Origin: Lysobacterales bacterium UBA5700
GTDB taxonomy: Bacteria; Pseudomonadota; Gammaproteobacteria; Xanthomonadales; Xanthomonadaceae
DNA length: 8,571 nucleotides
Assembly: GCA_002420085.1 (NCBI GenBank)
Contig: DIHI01000090.1
Location: 534-9,104, forward strand
Reading direction: 5' to 3'
The position numbers were made by a program, and so were the translations under genes. The notes under the pieces were generated by a model. The model was not told where the DNA came from. It saw only the letters and a list, made by a program, of their open reading frames with translations, and did not search any database. Each line of letters opens with the position of its first letter. Position 1 is the first letter of the stretch. Shown piece after piece: positions 1-6,100 of this stretch.

Positions 1-1949
1 CGTGCCGACAGCACCACCCCGAACGGCGCCTCCACCTCCAGCGCCACATGGCTGCTGGTCACGCTCAGGCTGCGATGCCAGGCCACCCGGCTCAGTCCGG
101 CCAGCCAGTCCTGGTAGGCATTCGCGCCGGCAAGGTGAGCCAGCCCCGTCAACCGCAGCACCTCCGTCGCCAGCGGCCGTACCGTCTCCGTCTCCGTCCC
201 AAGCAGCGTCTGCCCCTCGCGCAACGCCGCCACCGATTGATCCAATTCCGCACCAATCCCGTCGTTCCAGGCCATCACGAACGACCGCATCTCACCCACG
301 TGCCCGCGCAGCTTCTGCTGATAGCGGCTGCCATCCGGGCGGGTCAGCGTCACCTGATAAAACAGCCCCCGACCCATGCCCAGCGCCGACGACTCCGCCA
401 GCAGCGTGCCTCCCAGCCGCAGTTCGCCCACCATCTCCACCAGGTACGCCGGCACCGCCTCCGGCAGATCGGCCAATCCCGACGCCGTGCTCGACACCAT
501 CGCCGCCAGCACCGCTCGATCCTCCGCGCTCGCCGGAACGAACTGCACCGCCAGTGACTGACCGTACAGCCCGACCACCGGCTGCCCGAACCTCACCACC
601 GACGCCCCAGGCAGCCCGTTGTCCTCCACCCACACGTCCAGGTCCAATCGCACCCGCTCGCTGGCCGGCAGCACCGGCTCCGGCGTCTCCGCGCTGACGA
701 TCCGATACGGATGCGTGCCCATCAGATACGGCAACGCCACCGACGCATCCTCGAACGTGCTCAGCAGTGCATCCAGCCGCGCACCACTCAACCCCCGTGC
801 CGATAGCGCCTGATCCAGTCCCGCTTCCACATCCGACAGCAGCACCGACAGCGCACCCGCATCCAGCCCCGACAGCGGGCCGGTCGCACCCTCCACTACC
901 CCCGCCGCATCGACTGCCCTCGCCAACGCCGCCGCATCCAGTGACAACCCGCCCAGCAGGTCCAGACCCACCCTCCGCCGTCCCACCTTGAACGCCGCAT
1001 CCAGCGCCACCCAAGCATCACCCTCAACCTGCCGCAGCCCGCGTGACGGCACCATGTCCACCCACGCCTCCACCCACACATGCTGCAATCGGAACCGACT
1101 CGGCACACCCCCCTCGATCACCGGCTCGAAGGCAAGCCCCCCCTCGGCCAGCAACTCCGCCACCGCCTCGACCCGATCCACCCCCAGCCACGCCTGCATC
1201 CGGATCGCATCCACCTCGATCCAGCCCCAAACGTAGCGCGCCGGCACACCGGCACTGCGCAGCAGCGCCACCTCCAGACTGGCTATGTCGGTCGCATTGC
1301 CCTGTCGCGTCGCCAGCGTCCCCGCCGCACCCTGGATCGAACCCCGGGTCGGCACAAACCCGATCTCCCGCCGAACCCACTCGTGAATCCGCACCGGACT
1401 GGCCTCCAGCGACACCGCCAGCGCCTCGATCGCCGCCGTCTGCGGCGCATCCAGGGTCGCCTGCAGATCCATCGCAACCGGCGCACCGCGCAGTGTCGAA
1501 ACCGTCCCACCCGACGACACCGACCGCACCCCAGAACCCCCCTCGCCCGCCACCTTGCTCGGCCGCTCGTAGCCAACACTCTCCCAGTCCACCAGGTCCG
1601 ACCGCCGCAACAGCCCATCCAACTCCGCCAGCACCCCCGCATCCGCACCATCCGGACCGTCGGCCCTCGCCAGCAAACGCTCCACCGACCCGCGCGACCC
1701 ACGATACGCCGCCTCCGCCGCACCCTGACGTGACCGCAACAGCGCATGGCCACCCAGACGCGGATCACGCAGCAGACGCCGACCCTCCGCCAGCATCCGA
1801 TCTGCCGTCGCCCCCTGACGCTCCGCCGCACGGGCCAGACCCGTCCGATGCTCCGCACGCGCACGCTCACTCGACCCCTGGCCCTGTGCCGGAACCACCC
1901 CAGCCAACACCAGCACAGCCATCAACACTCCGCGCGTCATCAGGGTCAT
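1..1949 (-). CDS. Exported transglutaminase-like domain protein, 3' end outside window
   Basis: 649 complete codons are visible and the frame is open at the left edge. Residues 1-21 form a Sec signal peptide. Residues 25-130 are Ala/Arg/Glu/Leu-rich and helical, followed by a Gly/Ser-rich linker at about 133-150. Residues 186-322 are a transglutaminase-like domain: HEWVRREIGFVPTRG, then GNATDIASLEVALLRSAGVPARYVWG (in pieces GNATD, ALLRSAGVPARYV), then HVWVEAWV and WVALDAAFK. In family alignment the nucleophile Cys falls at Ala219; His290 and Asp317 are kept, so classical cross-linking activity is doubtful. Residues 330-649 carry features I associate with the C-terminal half of long bacterial transglutaminase-like surface proteins, such as PAYLVEMVGELRLGG and LTGLAHLAG. 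The start at 1949 is chosen for a GGAG seven bases upstream and an immediate signal peptide. In-frame ATGs at 1976 and 2039 are alternatives; the latter overlaps the upstream stop. Ala is mostly GCG, unlike the upstream gene. The family assignment is confident; the role is unknown, with surface or RHS-associated function an inference. Confidence 0.85.
   Translation of the reverse strand, partial: MTLMTRGVLMAVLVLAGVVPAQGQGSSERARAEHRTGLARAAERQGATADRMLAEGRRLLRDPRLGGHALLRSRQGAAEAAYRGSRGSVERLLARADGPDGADAGVLAELDGLLRRSDLVDWESVGYERPSKVAGEGGSGVRSVSSGGTVSTLRGAPVAMDLQATLDAPQTAAIEALAVSLEASPVRIHEWVRREIGFVPTRGSIQGAAGTLATRQGNATDIASLEVALLRSAGVPARYVWGWIEVDAIRMQAWLGVDRVEAVAELLAEGGLAFEPVIEGGVPSRFRLQHVWVEAWVDMVPSRGLRQVEGDAWVALDAAFKVGRRRVGLDLLGGLSLDAAALARAVDAAGVVEGATGPLSGLDAGALSVLLSDVEAGLDQALSARGLSGARLDALLSTFEDASVALPYLMGTHPYRIVSAETPEPVLPASERVRLDLDVWVEDNGLPGASVVRFGQPVVGLYGQSLAVQFVPASAEDRAVLAAMVSSTASGLADLPEAVPAYLVEMVGELRLGGTLLAESSALGMGRGLFYQVTLTRPDGSRYQQKLRGHVGEMRSFVMAWNDGIGAELDQSVAALREGQTLLGTETETVRPLATEVLRLTGLAHLAGANAYQDWLAGLSRVAWHRSLSVTSSHVALEVEAPFGVVLSA
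984..1394 (-). other. Transglutaminase-like domain with Cys-to-Ala change
   Basis: Residues 186-322 of the downstream protein. Canonical members read G-x-C-x-D/E-x-A at the nucleophile, then a LLRxxGxPARYV helix-strand. Here bases 1298-1293 encode Asn-Ala, giving GNATDIA, followed by ALLRSAGVPARYVWG. The catalytic His is in HVWVEAWV (His290) and the Asp in WVALDAAFK (Asp317). From memory, GNA/GNS-type replacement is common in long bacterial surface members, so this looks like a fixed subfamily trait rather than a broken gene. Confidence 0.8.
1887..1949 (-). other. Sec signal peptide of the transglutaminase-like protein
   Basis: From the start at 1949 the order is a short n-region ending in Arg6, a hydrophobic core (GVLMAVLVLAGVV) and a V-P-A|Q cleavage site after residue 21. 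Starting at 2039 instead would put about 36 mostly polar residues before the core, which is long for a signal peptide. Confidence 0.8.
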
Positions 1950-1956
1950 CACAGCA

Positions 1957-1960
1957 CTCC
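1957..1960 (-). promoter_or_regulatory. Shine-Dalgarno GGAG deciding the start at 1949
   Basis: GGAG lies seven bases upstream of the ATG at 1949-1947 (context GCGGAGTGCTGTG before ATG). The alternatives at 1976 and 2039 have only weak G-rich stretches upstream, so this site together with the signal peptide favours 1949. Confidence 0.6.
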
Positions 1961-2035
1961 GCTCTCGCCAATCCATCCGGTACAACGCCTTTGACACCCG
2001 CCCATCTGCCAAACCCGAAACCCGATCCCAACCGT

Positions 2036-2039
2036 TCAT
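2036..2039 (-). promoter_or_regulatory. ATGA overlap of giant-gene stop and an alternative downstream start
   Basis: The TGA stop of the giant gene (2038-2036) overlaps an in-frame ATG (2039-2037) of the transglutaminase-like gene. That frame has no stop down to the ATG at 1949, so a 30-residue N-terminal extension is possible. Such overlaps are typical of translational coupling. Even if the real start is 1949, the 86-base spacing with no terminator-like hairpin argues for one transcript. Confidence 0.55.
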
Positions 2040-3187
2040 CGCGCCACCCCGTTGCAGTCCAGATGACCACTGCGGAGCTGCAACTCCACCCTGCCGCCAG
2101 GATCAGTACCCGTACCAGACACGAACTCGATCTCGCCATCGAGCGAGACACCCGCCTGCAGGGTCGGCCGATACCAGGCCAGACGCGCAGCCGCATCAAG
2201 CGTCGATGCCCATACCGGACTGGCAACCGACTGACCATCGATCGCCAGCACGGTGACAGCCAGCCGTGTACCACGTTCGGCGAGATCATCCGGAATCTGC
2301 CAATGCAGGGCGTTACCCAGGGTCAGGGCACCGTCCCGCATGGGATCGCCGCGCACGACCGCCATCACACGATCGCCGTGGCGGAGTTCCAGATGCGCCG
2401 CCCCGGCACGGTCGATGTCCAGATGGAATCGCACCGGTTGGCGCACACGCCAATCCAGATCGGCACGGGCGACCGACCCCGGATCGACACCCTCCGGCGT
2501 ATCGCCCAGTTGCCACTCCCAGGGCTCGGGGCCGCCGCTGGCCACCCGCAGCAACACCGGACCGGGAACGAATGCGGCCGATGCGAACGGCACCGCTGTG
2601 GTCGGCTCGGTACCGCACAGCGCGAATGCCTGCGTGCAACCCAGGTGCTGGCTGACTGCCAGAAGCTGGGCGATCGCCAGCCGCCATTCGGCGTGCGACT
2701 GCGACTGGATGCGCCGCACCTCATCGCTGGCCTTGAGCCACTCGGCGATCGCCTGTGCGGTCGCACCGTTCGCCTCGGCAGCCCGCGCCGCTTCGATGGC
2801 CTGCACGGCACGGGTGCGCGCGGCTGCCTCGCCACCACGCAGCGATGCCGCGCGCAGACTGGCCACCACGGCCGTGGTGGCGGCGGCCGCATCCTCGCTG
2901 GCCAGTTCGATCTGGGCATTGCCAAGCGGTGACAGGCCATTGCCGGTCTGCTCGAACACCTGCGAACGCACATGGTTGGCAGCGCCGTTGCCACTGCCGG
3001 TCCGGATGTTGACGTCGAAGCTGCGCTGTTCGCCCTCGGGAAGCATGAAGTCCCAGGCCGAGCCTCGGTGATCACCGACGGTCGCAGCCGGCGAACTCGA
3101 CAGCACCGTGCTGGCCGGATCGACCTCGGTTTCCAGACGCGCATCGAGTGCGACGCCGCGATTGACGACCGTGGTCGTCACCGGGGT
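2036..3187 (-). other. C-terminal region of the giant protein: Ig-like, helical and beta-rich segments
   Basis: Residues 1791-1885 are Ig/DUF11-like, with [20 protein letters not shown] and a [10 protein letters not shown] strand. Residues 1886-1960 are Ala-rich and strongly helical ([20 protein letters not shown], then an [13 protein letters not shown] helix), possibly a short helical hairpin or coiled coil. A Cys pair (CTQAFALC) closes it. Residues 1995-2173 return to beta strands ([20 protein letters not shown]) and end in HLDCNGVAR. There is no LPxTG, PEP-CTERM or autotransporter-type terminal signal, so I see no anchoring device. Helical and beta character is clear; the families are not recognised. 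Confidence 0.5.
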
Positions 3188-6100
3188 GTAGCTGCCGATG
3201 GCATAGCGGGCCGGCAGGCTCAACGGTGCCACATGCAGCAGGCCGTTGATCAGCAGGCGTTCGGTCGCCGGCTGCAGGCCATCGCGTTGCAGCGATTCGA
3301 TCAGATCGAAGGCATAGGTCAGCGCCCGGCCCTGGCCATAACCCGAACCGATGATGGCTGGCGCACGCACCGCATCGAAACTCGCCTCCAGGGTGCCAGT
3401 GCGCAATTCCAGCTTGAGCGCATCGCCATAGGTCGGCAGGGTCACCGCCGGGAACAGCGAAGCGGCCCCGGTGAAGACCAGGTCACGGCGGGCATGATGG
3501 CCCTTGAAGGCCAGCCCCAGCATTTCATCAAGCTGGCTGTTGCGCTGATCGTGGTTGCCATCGGCGATGAAACCGTCACCCCGATAGATCGATTCGCGCA
3601 GCTCAAGGGTCTCGGCCGTGCCCAGCTTGAGCGAATCGCCACTGAGCCAGAACACGTTGTAGCGACCACAGCGCAGTTCGGTCATGAACTCGTCCTGGTC
3701 GAGCACGATCCGATGTTCGATGCCGCGCTCGCTCAGGTAGCCCGACAGGAAGTCCCGACGCGACTCGGCACACGAGGGCGCAGTGACCGCCTTCGGGTCA
3801 TTGCTGGGTGAGCATGACATCAACACCAGCACTCGGGCATCGCGCGGCACCTCGATGTGCAGATCGACCTCAACCGAGCGGGTCACCTCGAAATCGGCAC
3901 GCGCCAACTCCTGCCAGGCATCCGCGAAGAACGCCGAGAACACGCCCTGATACTGGCCCGGTGCAAACGCCGTGGTATCGACCTGCCGACGCATCGCGAA
4001 CGTGCCCTGCTCGGCCAATCCGATGCTCTCGTCGAGGCGCAGCAGCACGGCCTGGGTATCGACCCTGTGAACCTCGATGCGCAGTGGCAGCGGATCGATG
4101 CCGAGATTGCCAGAGTTGCTGACCGTCCCGAGCAGATCGACCTGACCACCACGTTCGACCTGATGCGGATTGGCTACGAAGGTGCCGGCGATCCGGATAT
4201 TGCGGACCGTGAATTCGGTCTGCGCCAGCGGCCGGATCTCGCCCTCGACGTCGATCGTCAAGCGCGCCCGGTAGCGTCCGATCGGCAATGCCTCGGTAGC
4301 GACCACCTGATCGATCTCGAAGCGTCCGCCGACCGCGATGTCTGCCGACATCGGCCACTCACGCAGTGGTGCCCCGGTACTGGCATCCTCGATGGACAGA
4401 CCGACACCTGCACCGGTCGCCGCCAGCGTGCCGATGTTGCTGATCGCTCCGAGCAGCCGGACAGCCTCACCCTGCACGACATCGTTCGGGGTCGCGTCCA
4501 ACTCGCCGGAAAACGCCAGGACATCGATCCAGAACGCCTGCTGCGCCAGCACGGCCTCCTGACCATCGATCCGCCCCGACAGCACCGCCAGGTAATCACG
4601 CGGCGCATGCCCTGACGTGTCGAACGACTGCATCGATTCGATCGCCTGGCCGGCTGCCAGGTTCAGCGGTTGCAGCCATTCCGCCAACGGCACATCGCTG
4701 CCCGGCACGAACACCCGAAGCACCGACTCGACACCCGCCAACGGCAGATCGCTGCGATTGCGCAGCACCGAGGTCAGGGTCAGCGGCTGGCCTCGACGGA
4801 CATGAACCGGCTGCGCGTCCAGACTGCCGGACAGGGCAGCGGTCCCGGCGATCGATCGCACTTCCAGGCGCGTACTGCGGATATCGAGCAGGACTCCCGT
4901 GGCGCTGCGCACCTCCTGGATCACGTCATAGAAACCGCTCGCCAGCCCGATCAAGGGCACGTCATAGCGCAGTTGGACCTGGGTCGCGGGCTCCAGGTTG
5001 GCCACCGGCAGGCTGGCCTCGAACACGATCGCACCGCTGTTGGCGACCAGCCGCTCACTGACCGACAGATCGACGAAGCCGGCATTGGCGGAGGGATTGG
5101 CGACGGTGGCGATGATCTCGGCCGTGCTGCCGACCAGATAGACCGGCCGATCGGTGGCAACACTGGCGATCAGACTCGGACCGTCGCCGGTGCCAGCCAC
5201 CACCTCGAACGCCTCCGCTGCCTCAGCCACCAGACCACCCAGCGCGTCGCGCACCTCGGCCACCACTCGATAACCGCCGACCCGCAGACTACCCGTGTTG
5301 AACGGCGGTGTCAGTTCCAGGGTTTGCAAGGCATCGAACACCTGCTGGCGCTCGATCAGGTTTGCCACTGGAATGCCGCGGTCATCTTCGACCCTGACCA
5401 CCAGGGCGGCAGACTTGACGGCCGTGTCGAGATTGCCGATCGGTACCCGGATGGCAACCGGGCTGTGCTGCGGATACTGCTCGCGATCGAGCGCCACCGC
5501 CAGTTCGACCAGATCACGGACGTGTACGGTCGGAATATCGATGTCCAGCCGCACTGGCTCCGGCCGGAAGCTGTTGCGCAGCATCAGGAATGCTTCCCGA
5601 GCCACCGGCCGATCGCTCGCTCGCTGCAAGGCCCGCAACTGCGTGGTCAGCGACACGGTCAGGCCCTGACGGTTGACTTCGCGCAGATTCCAGACGTATT
5701 CGACATCGCCGTCACCGCGAACGAACACCGAACTCGCCAGCGGCTCGGTCGCAACCATCGGCTGCTCGGCCGGCAACACCAGATGCAGGTCCAGGTCGAT
5801 GGCCCCGCAGGTGATCGGCACACTGAACAGCTTCAGCCCGTTCGATTCGCTCATGATCAGCAGGCGACTGCCGAACCGGTCATAGACGATGAAATCCATG
5901 TCCAGCAGATCCTGACCGATCAGCTTGCCGTTCAACACCGTGCCCAGCTCACCGGTGCGGCCGACCAGTTGGACGATCGAATGCTCCTCGCCACCCTGAC
6001 TGGTCCCAGGCAGGGACATCGGCGTCATGAACATGCTCTCGCCGCAGTCACCGGCGATGTTGACGCCCTCGTACTCGAAGGTGGCACCACGCAGGTCCAG

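Noticed and set aside
292..1014. Minus-strand Gly/Cys-rich open frame inside the transglutaminase-like gene
   Set aside because: Out-of-frame shadow: the true minus-strand frame across the same bases gives a coherent transglutaminase-like protein.
1043..2932. 629-codon plus-strand open frame spanning the boundary of both minus-strand genes
   Set aside because: Extremely Pro/Ser/Ala-rich low-complexity product (codons are the complement of GCG/GGG-rich coding DNA), crossing two real genes; no plausible domain.
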